Positions 34,561 to 47,540 of a DNA stretch of 64,000 nucleotides are shown one piece after another. Source of the stretch: Pseudoscleropodium purum (taxonomy: Eukaryota; Streptophyta; Bryopsida; Hypnales; Brachytheciaceae); contig OZ017805.1 in NCBI GenBank assembly GCA_963969395.1, positions 9,734,001 to 9,798,000 of the forward strand, written 5' to 3'. The notes below the pieces were generated by a model that did not search any database, was not told the DNA's origin, and saw only the letters and a program-made list of their open reading frames with translations. Position 1 is the stretch's first letter. Each line of letters opens with the position of its first letter. Made by a program: the position numbers and the translations under genes.

Positions 34561-35514
34561 TACAAAATCAACATCTAAGTCTTCCTCCCAAGATATGTCT
34601 AAGTGAAAAGGCTATGTTTGACGGGATCAAGGATGTTGGGGCTCCCTCTACTGCAATTAGCAATTCCGCACGTCCTCGCCCTATAGTATGCCTCAAAATA
34701 TTACACCTCCTTTGCCTTCCTTCCACCAATTGAGCACACTATGTCCAATGTTCAAAAGAACACGCGCGCTTGTCGCATGCGACATCATGCGTGCCATGGC
34801 AAAGGAACCGTCATTTCTTCTTTGCTGCTGGTTGCTTCTTTCCACTCTGCAATAGTCCTCAATAAGTCAAAAAAACACTTTCTATTAGAGTAGATGAAAA
34901 TTTTAAAGATTCTTCCTAGTGGGCTATGCTTGAGTTCAATAAGCATTCTATGAATCCATGATGAGCCAACATACACTTGCATGCACTACCACAATAAAAA
35001 AAGGCCACATGGAATAAGTGAGACTTACCTTTGCACTTGCTTGGGTCGGTTTTGAGAGACCCACTAGCTTGGGAGGGGGATTTTTTGTACCAGTTGCTTT
35101 AGATGCCACCTCTGATCTTCTTGCAGCCGTTGTGGTCTTCCCGTCGTGTCGAGGCCGGCTTGACTCACCTGCGACTTCAATGTGTTCCTACAATCACATG
35201 AAACTAGAGTGTTTCACATTTGCACTCCTATAGACTACTAGGCCATCTTCATGACATGATAGCGTAGGTGCATTAGAGGAGGAACTCAAGTCTTGTCTGC
35301 ATTGTTCACTTTGTATTTCCACCTCTATAGAAACTGATTGCGTCGTGCTTGACATCACATGGTGTCATGCGCAACATCCAACTTTATGTCCGCCTTGACA
35401 CACATTTCTCTTTAGTAAGGCAAGAGTGGCACCTTCTACAAGAATGCTTCAATGTCGGCATTAAAGGGATGAAATTCAAAAAAAAAAAATGTACTAGAAC
35501 TAAATCTGTGCACC

Positions 35515-38500
35515 TCAACATTTAGAAACATAGGAACTGCCAACTCCTACTACTTGTGGCGGAAAGGAAGTCTCTAGCGTGCCTTCATTTCCCTCAATTG
35601 GTGGCTGCGTTGTATCGTTGTCCACCATTGCGTAGACGTCTCCTTCCTCTTCCTCAGCTTCTTTGCCCTCGGCTTCTGGGCTTCTTACTTTGGAGACATC
35701 TTCAGTGACTGGCATGGTGTCCTCTTGGACATCAGTGTTGACGTCGGCTTTGATGACGTCCTTGACAGCCTCATTGCTGGGGTGGATGTCCACTCCGACA
35801 TTTCCACCAACACCGCCATCGCCCATACAAAGGACAGGTTGCGCAGCATTGCCAAGAGTCTCTGGATTTTCCACTGGAGTAGGGTCATCACTTTGCAATA
35901 CCTTCTTCGGCGCTGCTATGGTTGGTGTGAGAGCCGACGGATCCAATGTGAGGGCTGCCTCCGTGCCCCCCTGTGTTGCACTGCTACATAATTGGCCCTG
36001 CCCTTCAAGAATCCTCTACATCATGTCCTCCAAGTTCTTGTGGGATGCTCTCAATGTGTCCCCTAAGCAATTGAGGCTAATCCCTAGATCAGTTACTCGT
36101 GTGCGCATCTCTTCCATGTCTCTGCCATGCGGTGCTCGCCTTCTACGCTTTTGTTGTTGCTGCCGCTCATATTCCAATGCAACCTCTGCATCCACCTCTG
36201 TATCAAAGGGAGCACGGTTGTGCAACATAGTCTACAAGAAAAATCACATTTGGTTAGACCGTCACTTGAGGCAGATTGTCTTCATGGACAAAGAATAAGG
36301 CAAGCCTATAGACAGCCAGTGCTAAACGTAATAAGCCATAGTATTGTTTGGGTGAGATGTACACTGCTGCCAAGAGCGAGGGTCAATACCAAATGGCCTC
36401 TGTCAACTCTGATGTATGATAAAACGTCTAAATTGACATGCCTAATGAACTTCACATTGACATCATTCGTCAAGTGTGACGTCCGCAATGACGTCTAAAT
36501 CCACATGCACGTTTAACTTGACATCAAGCACAACAAGTATATGGTTGAAGAGACTCACCAATCGAGAGACGATCTCTCTCTCAATGGCCTTCATCTGCAA
36601 CGTGCTTGATCCCTTTCCCTGTGAAATGGATTGCATATGGGCAGACTTCAATTGTGCTGCCTCAATGGCCCGTGCAGCACTCAAGTCTTCCCACACCGTG
36701 GGGTTCATTCCAGAAGGCATAGGTCCTTCTGCATCAATGATGCGATTCAGCTTCCAGCGCACATGGATGAGCGCCTTTGTGATGATAGGCTGAATCCACT
36801 TCTCAGAAATTTGGTTTGAGTCTCCACACATCTGCCAATCTGTAAGCCACACCAAAGGGATGAGGTTCCCGCATTACATGGTCAAGATTCACTTGCATGA
36901 CACAAGACTGACCTTGCAAAAAGGGAATACAGAAAACTCTGGATGCTTGAATATGAGGACATAGGGAAATACAGGCCCAATTCGTGAGCTAAGGTCGACA
37001 TGATGTCTCTCTGCATTCGCCACTGTCAACTCTGACGTCAATATGCACGTCACAATGCACAAGTATTTGCACTCCGTTCTATCAAGTGATACTAAGATCC
37101 AGTAAGTTTTTACCTGAGTACAATCTCTTGAACAGTCGATGTCTTTGGTGCTGGGGTTGGCCCTTCCACCCCGTTCTAGGATCCAAGTCACGCGCGTATT
37201 TCTTGATGTCGTTGGAGAAGGCATTCTTCATCGCTCCAAAAGCATCACCTTCCTTGTCCAACTCTACGGGTTTCTTCATGGCGCTGCTTTGTCCTTCATT
37301 CCTTTTCGTCTCTTTGGTTAGCGACTCTATCAACTCTTCAGTGTCTGCCTCTGATTCCTCTGCCTTTGATCCGGTCTGATAACCTCGGCTGCACAAGAAA
37401 GATAGAACTGTGAGCTAGACTTACTTAGATGTACAAAAATGCTAGACATAATGCGCTTTAGATATAGCCCCACGCATTGTAGCACATTTATATTCAATTC
37501 ACACAAAGGCTCAAAGCCAAAGATGCACAGTGTAAAGACCACACGGCATGACTAATGATCCAAAGCCTTTGCTTTAATTCTACAACGTCCATAATCCACA
37601 ATGCACAGCTCAGGCGGCATGATTGACAATCCTGAGCCCCTGATTTCATTCTACAATGTCCATTCTACCGATTTAGGATTCTATGGGGTTTCAACTATCA
37701 ACACCTGTTCTTGATATACGCATCTTCTTTGACGTCAATGCGGACATTGTTGGGTTCAAATGCATAGACGTTAAGATGGACGTCACATGGAGCATGATGT
37801 CATCACACTTGACGTTCAAAAAAACAAGCTTGAAGCCTTGAAACCCTGACCTCCTGCAACAATTGACCACGCACTCAAGTCCCTATATAGAAAGGCATTG
37901 TAGCACTCCCCTTCTGCGGTAGCATGCCCTATTATCCGCAGCCCCTACTATCATCCTACAACGTCCATTCCATTGGAATAAAATGTCACTACGGTTTTGA
38001 CTTTGTACACTTGGTCATCATGAACGTGTCGTCTTTGACATCAACTTAGACATCACTAAGTTCAAATGCATCTCCACTTTGACAAGGAAACACGCAAAGA
38101 AGTCAGGGTGGACATAGAGTGAAACGTGACGTTATTTTACTTGACTTCCACTGAAACGAGACTGAAACCCTCAACTCATGCAACCGGATTGCCCTCATTA
38201 GAAAGGCGGCTCGGCACTCCCCTTGTGCAACAGGATGCCCAATTATCCGCAGCCCCTGTTGTCAATCTACAACGTCCGCTCCAGTGGAATACAACGTGGG
38301 TACTGTTTTGACTTTCGACACCTGGTCATCTTGAACGCGTCCTCTTTGACGTCAATGTGGAAGTCGAAGAGGTCAAGTGCATGTCCACTTTGACAAGGAA
38401 ACATGTAAGGACGTCACAGTGGATGTCAAGGTGGACGTCACAATGGACATCACATTAAACGTCATGTAAATGCACTTGACGTCTAAATAAACGCACAACA

Positions 38501-39641
38501 AACCCTGATCTCGTGGAACAATTATCCATGCACTCGATGCCCTGAATTGGAAGGCACCCTCACTTCCAAGATTGCTCACGCAAGCCTTCGTCACTTTCTG
38601 TAGCATGATCATCTCTTTCTTGCGATGACTCCGACAGCTCTTCTACGACTCTCTTCCTCCGCGCCGGTGGAGAAGTCTGACGCGCCTTTCCCTTCTGTGA
38701 CGGACCGGGCCGCACATCCTCCCGAAGTTTGGAACACCGCTCTCCATTGACACGTTTGCACATGGCAGGTGGCGGCAACCCTTCCCGCTCCTCAGACGCC
38801 TCACGTTGATGAGGCTCCTTCCTCTTCTGCGCACCTTGTCGGGGTTTCGACATTTTCTTGGCTTCACCTCTCCACTGCACGAAGAACTCCCCTTCCTGCA
38901 CACACACAAAGTTGCAAATATCAATTCCAAAGGGTTTTGTTCACTGATCACCCTACCGTGAGGCAAACGCCGTGAAAGGCAAGCCTCACACTCACCCTCA
39001 AACCCTCACGCTCACCTCGCAATTTAGAAATCGCAGTACAGAGCAGAGCCGCAAACGTGCCTGCAAGAAGAATTGCAGGTAGCAATGCGCGTTCAAAACG
39101 ATGTGGAGAAGAAGACAGTAACCCCTTTTGAAATGGGCCATTAAGGCACCCAACTCCCGCGGTGGTTTAGCCGGGACCCTATGACCGCGCCATCCACGCG
39201 TGGCCAGCTTCCGGCACACCTCGATCGGCGATCGCAGCAGTTTTCCGGTGCTGCAAACCCTAGAGCGCCCGCCGGGCATCTATACAATCGATCCTGGACC
39301 CAAGAAACAAAAGACAATCTAGTAAAAAGTACCTTCATCGACAAGGGGCGGATTGAAAGAGGTCGAGGTATGTGGCCTCCATTTTCTGAGACCTCGCTCG
39401 TCCATTGGAGGTCCTCTCTTGCACTTCTGCGGCAACTCTTTTGAGTGCTTGGATTCGTGGTAGCCACAGCCGTACTTGGTGTGGCGTTTCTATTCATCAA
39501 ATTTCCTTCTACCTGCGACACTAGGTTAGCGAGCAAGGAGACCGCCTTACAATCCTTCGCAGCCATCACTTGCATCTCTGCCTCTCTTGAAGGCTCAGCG
39601 AATCTAACTACCTTAGCGCGCTTCTGCAATCTCGAAGCCAT
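35515..39641 (-). CDS. Second CACTA gene (Transposase_24/TNPA-like), five exons
   Basis: I reconstruct exons 39,641-39,333, 38,895-38,564, 37,388-37,114, 36,839-36,559 and 36,231-36,016. Every donor is GT and every acceptor AG, and all four junction phases agree, giving about 470 aa up to a TAG at 36,018-36,016. The frame stays open beyond that TAG to 35,515 (acidic, Glu-rich), so the stop may be a late mutation or the true end. Exon 1 encodes MASRLQKRAKVVRF. Exon 2 is basic (KKMSKPRQGAQKRKEPHQRE). Exon 4, residues about 306-399, has ALIHVRWKLNRIIDAEGPMP, NPTVWEDLSAARAIEA and HMQSISQGKGSSTL. This resembles the Transposase_24 (Ptta/En/Spm) pattern of a Trp segment followed by an HxxGS-like end. 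Exon 5 is Gln/Arg-rich. By analogy with TNPA it may bind element DNA and assist transposition or relieve silencing. The gene diverges from tnp2. Confidence 0.6.
37620..38560 (+). repeat. Three tandem units of about 305 bp inside intron 2 of the minus-strand CACTA gene
   Basis: Units contain ATTATCCGCAGCCCCT (37,931 and 38,235; decayed near 37,630), CTACAACGTCCATTCCA, GTTTTGACTTTGTACACTTG, CTTTGACGTCAATG and CCACTTTGACAAGGAAACA. Each is rich in GACGTC/GACATC sites: in the third unit at least six lie within 200 bp. The array sits wholly in the intron between exons 38,564 and 37,388. Confidence 0.7.
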
Positions 39642-40363
39642 AGCCTTTGTGATAAGCACTTCACAGAGAATAAATTCTTGCTTGTTGTACATTGCCAGTA
39701 GAAGCAAGATGGAGCGCAGTTGGAGGGCTCAGTCTTCACCGTGGTCGCTGTCGAACCCCATAGGACACGTGGAAATTTTTTAGGGCTCCAGCTCTGCATA
39801 TGTATGGAATGATGTTCAAAATGATGTCACGAGTGACGTCACTTCTGACATGTACATGTTCAAGAATATGTCCTATTCTATACGAGCTCGTCTACTTAGA
39901 CATGCAGATTTACTTAGAGGCAGGCTTAACACTATGTAGAGGCCCTAAGAAATGTTATCTTCTGTTATTGTTGACGTCATTTATGACATTGAATATGACA
40001 GGAGGGATATAGCTATGTGGGTAGTGATGCTCCTTTATGGTCAAAGGACAGGGCGACCTCCTCACAAATGACAAATACAATCATGCCCAATACTAAAATA
40101 ATTGGTTTCTCATCTAAAACAGATGACTTAATTGCACATGCTTTGTGGTCACCCCATTCGAAGTAGTATTTTAGGCCCTATGGTCCTTTCTTAAAATTAA
40201 ATGCCCCGAGCATTTCAAGATACAAGCTGGCACCTTGTAGGAAAATTCTTGTTGAAGGGTGGCAATATCTTTTTCAACTCTACTTCTCATGTTCTTTTTG
40301 TAGGGTAATGTAGGAGAAGGTGTTCACATCGCGCTATCTCCCACAATCACAAGCAACTTGAAC
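39642..40363. promoter_or_regulatory. Divergent promoter region between the two CACTA genes
   Basis: The 0.7 kb between the two start codons contains several TGACGTCA-type sites: AGTGACGTCACTT near 39,832 (a palindrome), TTGACGTCATTTATGACATT near 39,970, and ATGATGTCACG near 39,821. A shared control region bound by an element protein is inferred. No clear TATA box decides the transcription starts. Confidence 0.45.
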
Positions 40364-43300
40364 ATGGTAGGGTGTCAAAATTCCAATCATCGCCGACAAG
40401 GTGATACCATTCGTATTTCTGAAGATGAACGCACTCTACGCCACATACCGCTGGGTGACATCATTCTACACACTGAATTGAGAGTTGCAACAGAAAAGAA
40501 CATCCGATCATTCTGGTGCCCTTGTAGAGATTGCAAGGGTGGATACCAGAAAAGCATTCAAGTCATACGCCGTCACCACGCAGAAGCTGGTTGTGACCCA
40601 TTTCTTGATAGGTCATTATTGGGTGGAGACCCCCCCGAGGGCTATCCACCTCAAGGAATGTGGCTTGACGATATTGCTTACGATGACGACATCATTGACA
40701 ATGCTGCGTACGACGTCGGAGCTAACATACAAGACATGGATTCAAGTGATGTAGATCCACAGGAGGCTGACGTGGATGTGAACCGTCCTCTAGATGAGTT
40801 TCACGAGGTCCACCAGCAAGTGATGGAGGCCTTGGGTAGAGGAGATGCACTACATGGAGAGGCTGAGGTTGGAATGGAGTTCACAGAGGAAGATGATGGT
40901 GTTGGCGACAATATAGACGGGCTGGAAGATCTCTACAGACAAGCTACTACACCAGTGTACCCGAACTCGAGAACAAGTGTAGTATCAGCCACAATCATTA
41001 TCATGAACATGTGCACGGTGTTTCATGTGAGCAATAAGTTCACAGATGAATTGTTTCGATTTCTATCTTCGGACTTACTACCAAAAGGCAATAAGCTGCC
41101 CCGTACCCATTATGAAGCGCGGAGGAGCATTCGCAAGCTAGGTCTCCACTACAACAACGTGCATGCTTGTCCAAATGGATGCATTCTTTTTGAAGATGAG
41201 CACTCCACGCTTGATAGTTGTCCAAAGTGTAGGAGCTCACGCTGGATGGATGGGACGAATAGTATTCCCTCGAAGGTCATTCGACATTTTCCCCTCATTC
41301 CTCGTTTGAAGAGGATGTGGAGGTCATCAGAGATTGCGTGCATGTTGACAGGCTACACCAAGCATGTCAGCAATGATGGCATCATGCGTTCCGTGGTGGA
41401 CAGCCCTGCGTGGAAGCATGTCGATAACAACATCGCATTCAGCAACTTTGGTATTGAACCTCGGAACATGCGGCTTGCTATTGCTTTAGATGGTGTGAAT
41501 CCATTCAAGCTTAACAACACAAATTGGTCTACTTGGCCTATCCTAATTTTGATATACAACTTTGAGCCCTGGTTTGTCACCAAGAAATTTTTCATTTCTT
41601 TATGCATACTTGTCTCGGGAAAGCACTCACCAACATCCAAAGGCATTGGTGTCTTCATACGTCCATTGGTGAAAGAGTTGTTGCAATTGTGGCATGGTGT
41701 TTCAGCCCTTGATTTCTCCAAACCAGAAGGCACCCGTACTTTCACCTTACGTGCTTTGGTCATGTGGACAATCTCTAATTTTCCGGCATTTGGGCTCATT
41801 TCTGGTTTATGTTATAAGGGGTATAAGGGTTGCCCTTCTTGCGGCAAAGACACAGATGCCAGGATGTCTAGGATGGGTGACGTTCTTTCTAATGGGAGAA
41901 CAAAAGGTTCGAAGATAGTATATGGTGGCATTCGTCGTTACTTACCTAGACATCATTCGTATTGGCGCAATAGGAGATTCAATGGCCAGGAGGAGCATCG
42001 TGAGAGGCCACAACCGCAAACATCAGAAGACATCATCCGGTATGCTGCATGGCGGGAATTGTACTTGGACCTAGGAGGAAAAGAAAATGGGCCTGATGAC
42101 CTAGTCCACCTCACGGGAGTGAAGCACCTCTGTGCACTTTATGAGCTTCCATATTGGGAGGTCAGTCTATTGTTTCCATGCATGCTTCTCAGCTCTGTAC
42201 TGCAGTCCCATTCTATAATGTGTTGCACGCGACATCTATGAAGACACAAATGGTTTCCCTGTCCCTTTCGACATCGTAGATGATGTCAAAAGTGACATTC
42301 ATGCTGACGTGGTGAGGCTATACGCGTACTTGTGAAGAATGTCTAGGAAGGTTCAAACTGAGGCACAGTGTTGTTCCTTAAGGAAGGCAAAAGAAAAGAA
42401 ATTTTTCAGTTCTTACTGACTTTGTCTATGTGATGTTGGCAGCATTTGTTGGAGCCTTTTATCTTGGATGCTATGCATTGTGAGAAAAATTTCTGCGAAA
42501 ACATATTGAAGACACTATTTGCCATGAAGGATAGTGCCGGTAGTCGATTGGACGTTGAGCAATTGGGCATTCGGGAAGAATTATGGTTGCAACCTCCGTG
42601 ATGACAGAACGACGAGTACTACATGCCACATGCGCCTTTCATATTAACGGCAAGCGAGCATAGAGAGTTTGTTGCTATAGTGTCCGCAATTCGGACCCCC
42701 ACAAACTATGTTGGGAGCATTCACAAGCGCTTAGTCGATGGAAAGCTACAATACATGAAGACGCATGATTATCATGTGCTCATGCAACAGGTACTCAATA
42801 GACTTCCATTTTTAGTGAATTACACTCTTAAAGTGTCACACGTTCGAACCATGTGGGGATAAGAGGATGTTCTCAAACGTTGCTTGAATGTTACAAGTAT
42901 CATGGCCATGTTGCTTGTCACGACCACGGTGTGTACAATCATAGGAAGGTGCGTCGTATGATGGGCCATTGCATGTTATCCTAAACCTATGCACGTTTTT
43001 CTTGTTTGAGTGTATGTCCAATAAAACACAGTAGTACACGGCATCTATTGTGGGACTTTGTTGATTCCAGTAGCCAATGGTACACTACACCGGCTTTGGA
43101 GTAATTTCTTGGTTTTTTAATTACCTCTTGTGCAGATCCTCCCCGTTGCAGTTCGCAACGTACTGGACGAGCGAGTGCGGTTACCTATAATTAAAATGAG
43201 CAGGGTTTTCCAAAGACTATGTGCAAAGGAGGTATGACTTGCAGACAAGGATGACATGATGCGTGATGTAGTCATGGCAACATGTGAGTTTGAGAAAGAA

Positions 43301-44870
43301 TTTCCAACAACCTTCCTCAACATCATGTCACATCTCCCCTTGCATCTAGTAGAGCAATTATTCAAATGCGGGCCCGTGTATTGCCGCTGGATGTACCCAA
43401 TAGAGCGATACATGAAAACGTTGAAGGACTATGTACGAACCTTTGCACATCCAGAGGGTAGCATTGCTGAAGGATACCGAATGGAAGAGACGCTTGGATT
43501 TTTCACAGAGTACATGCGTCAATACAAAGGAACAACTCAACGTGTTTGGGACGCCATGGAGGAGCCCATCATGAATGATGAAATTCTTTGGAGCAACTCT
43601 AAACGAAGAAGAAAGATGTCTAATGAGTTCCGCAACTACGCTCATGCCTTTGTCTTGGACAATGCAGCTTGCTTAGACGAGTGGCGACAGTGAGTACTCT
43701 TGTATAGTCATTTCAGTTCAGGTTCATGCACTTAGCCTGATTTTGTGTTGTTGGTTTCTTTGTTTCCTGCCACGGAGGACACTTTTGAAAACATCATAGG
43801 ACACGTGGACTGTGACATCACGCGCAACCCACTTTCCTGGCGGTAGTGAAGGTGTCTGTCACAGTTGACGTCATCTACGACATAGAGATGTTGCAGTGGA
43901 CATCCGAGACGACAAAGTCTGGGCTCAGAAGTGACCGGTAGCCCAGCGTATAGCTTGTAGTGTAATTGTCATGTCAATTTGCATTGTAATAGTTGTCTAA
44001 CTATGTGTGCTTGGAATGTCTTGTAGGCAATATCTAACAACGAGAGGACAATGGTGGAAAGAGAGGGAGGCCTTTCGCAGACAATTCCGCCGTCGACAAC
44101 CTTCAGTGTCTGTAAGCTATCCTAGCAATCTTCTAGACTTACCTCCTTTTCTGACATGGTTGAGTACCCAAGTGCAAGTACTACGAGATGGTGGTGAGCA
44201 TGTCGAAGCCGATGTTGTAGAGTATGCACAACCGCCACAGCAATATGCCATCTCACATCGCCAAATGTATGCCTTCGGCATGCATTTGCGTGTTCATAGT
44301 GCGGAGGGGGCTCGTGTCACTTGCGATTCAGGAATTGCAGCCTCATTTATAGAGCAACTTGGGTGGGGGCTTCGCAATGGGCGCCCGATAGAAAGAACCA
44401 AAGAGTACGTGGGATACCTTCAAGAGATCTTAGAGTTGGACTATAGAAATCATTGCACCATGGTCCTTGTTTGCGATTGGGTTCGCGGTACAGAAGATCT
44501 TCGATGCCCTAACATTCAAAGAGACCAATATGGATTCACCATCGCGAACTTCAACCACATGGATGGAAAAGTCCATCCCGACTCATTTGCCTTTCCTTTT
44601 ACATTGCCAACAAGTTTTCTTTTCCGATGACACAAGAAGGCCAGGGTGGAAGGTTGTGTGTCGCATTGATATTTGAGGTAGACATGGGGAGCTGCAAGTG
44701 AATCAATTTGTGCCTACCATGACTGATGTAGGGAATGACAATGACTTTGCTGGGTTGCAAGCGCAGATGTTGGAAGTGGAGCCCGAAAGAGAAGCCGTAG
44801 TAGCCGATGGTATACACATCCCAACAGCAGTGGAGTCTTCAACCGAGGATGACACTACTATAGAACAGTA
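40364..44870 (+). pseudogene. tnp2: CACTA tnp2-type transposase, multi-exon, broken
   Basis: Exons 40,364-42,160, 42,443-42,790, 43,136-43,689 and 44,027 to about 44,870 join in phase with GT-AG borders. The start is the ATG at 40,364 (MVGCQNSNHRR). Domains in order are: transposase-associated Cys motif at residues about 51-80 (CPCRDCKGG, HHAEAGCDPF); a CPNGC...CPKCRSSRW zinc-like motif; the tnp2 domain with LAIALDGVNPF and WHGVSALDFSK; a DUF4218-type region in exon 3 (HLPLHLVEQL, RWMYPIERYMKTLKDYVR, PEGSIAEGYRMEE); and a DUF4216-type region in exon 4 (CDWVRGTEDL, then QQVFFSDDTRRPGWKVVCR in a shifted frame). Damage seen: two consecutive TGA codons at 42,599-42,604, one TGA at 43,235, a frameshift near 44,600, and a TGA near 44,672. 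In En/Spm this enzyme (TNPD) cuts the element ends. This copy cannot make a full protein. Confidence 0.85.
42161..42442 (+). other. tnp2 intron 1 with TGACRTC motifs
   Basis: Bounded by GAG|GTCAGT and TTGGCAG|CAT. It holds CGACATCGTAGATGATGTCA, AAGTGACATTCATG and GCTGACGTGG within 60 bp (about 42,270-42,320). Intron 3 (43,690-44,026) likewise has TGTGACATCACG, GTTGACGTCATC and CGACATAGAG. The exons lack comparable clusters. Confidence 0.55.
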
Positions 44871-47540
44871 GGCAATGGAAGGCCATTCCCATAGTGAATA
44901 GGTGAATAGAATTATAGTGGCAGTATATGTTTTATACGATGTTGTGTATAACGTCATGTTAGTCACATAGTTGTTGTGGTTTCTGACGTCCTCATGGACG
45001 TTGAAGACAACGATCTAAGTAATGTGTTAACTAAGGTGACGACAACATCTTTTGAGCAGGCTACTTCTCATATGTGACAAGGATATTCAAAGTGTAATAC
45101 AGAAGTGTGCACCTTGTACTGGCCCCATATCAATAGCGCATGATTCATTCATATGCGTACTATTATTAATTATTTCTCAATCATATATGTAGTTATTTAG
45201 TGAGGCTCTTAGGTACATGTAAGTGGAAATCAAGAGTGAATGTAATTTACCAATTCCGTAGTATTAAAAGGAACCTATATTTTGGAATCCCTCCTTCGCG
45301 TGGAGAAAGTGATGTTTAGCAAGCATTGGCCATGTTATTGCACAGAATCCTTTTTTGTCATAAGGGGGTGTTAATTTTATCGAGGGAAAAGGCGTAAACG
45401 GTCTTGTCCAAGCACTTTTTGATTATCTAGGGAATAGGTGGCATTTTGTAAATTTCATGTAAGTGAATTAGGGAAGCAAGAGCCATTATGAGCAATGTTT
45501 CAATTTCAGTCTCTATATTTTTTTTCAACCCTTTTGAGGTTGCAAGTTAATGGTTTTCATTGTTTCCTTTTTTGGGTATGCCAAATCTATTATTGTTATG
45601 AGACCATTGCTATTCCACTGAGAAGGGTCTCCCCTTTTTTATGTCTATATATTTGGTTGAGGTATCTTTACTTATGGTTTTTTTTATGAAACCATACATT
45701 TCCAACAATCCTAAACCAAAGCCTTATTCCAAAGGTGAAGAACCTTGATCATTTGTATGTCAAAAAGTTTTCTACAAAATTGTGGGGGTCTTTTCCAACA
45801 TAGGTACTCTATCATGTATTGTTTTCACAATTACAAGTAGGGAGGGCATGTTTATTCCAATGAATTTTTTTTTGCACTCCCAAATATTGTGGGTGGAATA
45901 TTTCAATTTGGATTGTATTCTTTTACCTATCTATATTTTAAACACTTGGCATATGCCATTTTGATAAGTACATCATCGTTGAGGTTAGAATGAGAGTAAA
46001 GTGCATGAACACTATACAATACCCCCAAACAAGTTAACAATCACTCACTACAATAATTTATGACAATTCAACATAATATTTGATGCAATTGGCATTTTTC
46101 ATCTTGCATGAGGCACTTTCAATTTTGTAAAGGACACATACATTTTTTCCAGAACAGTATAGTACTCTACAACAATTCGGTTTGCATACAATCATCTAAT
46201 CTAAAAATAAATGTAGCGGTCACAATGTTGTACCTATGACAATTGCCCATTTATTTAAATTTTGATTATCCCCCCAATTTGGGATATCATAAGTACATTG
46301 AGACAATGTAGTTAATTAATTGAAAAGGATACATTCTTTTCACTATGTAGTTTTCGTGGAGGAATTGGATGATTGATTGAGCCATTTCCCTTTTCAATTG
46401 AACAATATGCATACATTCTAAAACCTAAACATTGTACTAGAAGTATATATGTGGAAGTTGTCATTGTTTCTAATCCCTAATTTTCAAGGTAGAATATTAT
46501 TGGTTGGGTCGATTCACCCTAGCTTTGTTAATCCTATACATTTTGGATCATGAAAAGTATATATAAATGAATGGCCGAAAATCATTGCCTAAACCATGTC
46601 CCAATCGCTCCCCAATTTTTTGGGCCATCTCTTGAATTTATTATTGCCTCCGTGGTACTCCCAATTAATTACTCTCCATTTTGCATTTAGTCCCCCCCCC
46701 AACGGCCCAACCCAACCCAATGGAATAAACTCGTTAGTGGGACCTCCTATCACTCCACACTTCATTTTCCAAACTCGAAGAGTCCAATGTTCAATGGAAT
46801 AAATTGACTCTAAAGACTACAAGTGACTTCCCATTTTTTTGGGTCCAATTAAATTGCACCCGAGCCCCCAACCCAATGGAATAATGTCACTGTGATCCCA
46901 GTACTTCCAGTGACTCTCCAATTTTTTTTCCAACTCATGATCCCCAACCCAATGGTATAACTTCACTTTTGTGACTCCATCCCAATCACTCCCCATTTCT
47001 TTTTCCTCTCTTTAATTTTTTTGGGTCTAAAATAATTAATGACATGCATCCTTTTTATTTTGGCCTAGCGTAGACTTGTGCCCTAAAAACACACTTGTTA
47101 AATAATAAAATGTGCCCATATATGTGATTTTCATTGTACCCTACATTCATGACTTCACATCCACCTAAAAAGTCTCATGTGGAGACCCTCAAGCTCTTGC
47201 TAGCTTGTACTCAGGCTTTTTCATCTAGGGCAGCGCCCCCCCACTGACCGCTTTGTGGCAGCAGTGCATCTGCCCGCAGTGAAACAGACAGCAGTGGCTG
47301 ATGTGGCGAATTCGTGTTTTTCATGACATCAAAAAAAACGGGGTCCGTTTTTTTTTACGTTGTAAAGAACACCCCTGTTCGACAGAACATCCACATATTT
47401 CTTGTTGTCCACGACTGCATTTCCGATGACGTCAAAAAAAATCGACCCTCCTGTGTGTGTTTTCCAAAAAACGCAGTGACATAAAAAAAACAGGCCACGT
47501 TACAGTGAAACGCGTACAAAAACGCGGGTTTCTTATAGTA
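44871..47540 (+). other. CACTA right non-coding arm
   Basis: There are no supported genes. Near 44,940-45,050 lie ACGTCATGTTAGTCAC and TCTGACGTCCTCATGGACG, the element's own motif. 45,100-46,550 is AT-rich and featureless. At 46,590-47,000, CCCAACCCAATGG(A/T)ATAA recurs about every 80 bp (near 46,712, 46,788 decayed, 46,868, 46,947) together with TCCCCAATTTTTTTGG. From about 47,320 the subterminal TGACATCAAAAAAAACGG, TGACGTCAAAAAAAATCG and TGACATAAAAAAAACAGG motifs lead to the end TTCTTATAGTA. Confidence 0.5.

Larger units (their letters stand above)
33758..47540 (+). mobile_element. CACTA (En/Spm) DNA transposon, 13,783 bp
   Basis: The left end is CACTATAAGAA (33,758-33,768). The right end TTCTTATAGTA (47,530-47,540) is its inverse complement except for the last base. 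The trinucleotide AGG is duplicated exactly (33,755-33,757 and 47,541-47,543). The insertion splits an older LTR-like element, so the CACTA element is the younger of the two. It carries divergent genes: a five-exon gene on the minus strand (39,641-35,515) and tnp2 on the plus strand (40,364-44,870). Subterminal DNA repeats ACGTG/ACGCAG motifs on the left, and TGACRTCAAAAAAAA-like motifs three times at the right (about 47,320-47,490). The tnp2 gene is broken. Confidence 0.9.

Noticed and set aside
39181..39783. Plus-strand ORFs of 87 and 112 codons
   Set aside because: They lie antisense to exon 1 of the minus-strand CACTA gene, whose splice phases all agree.
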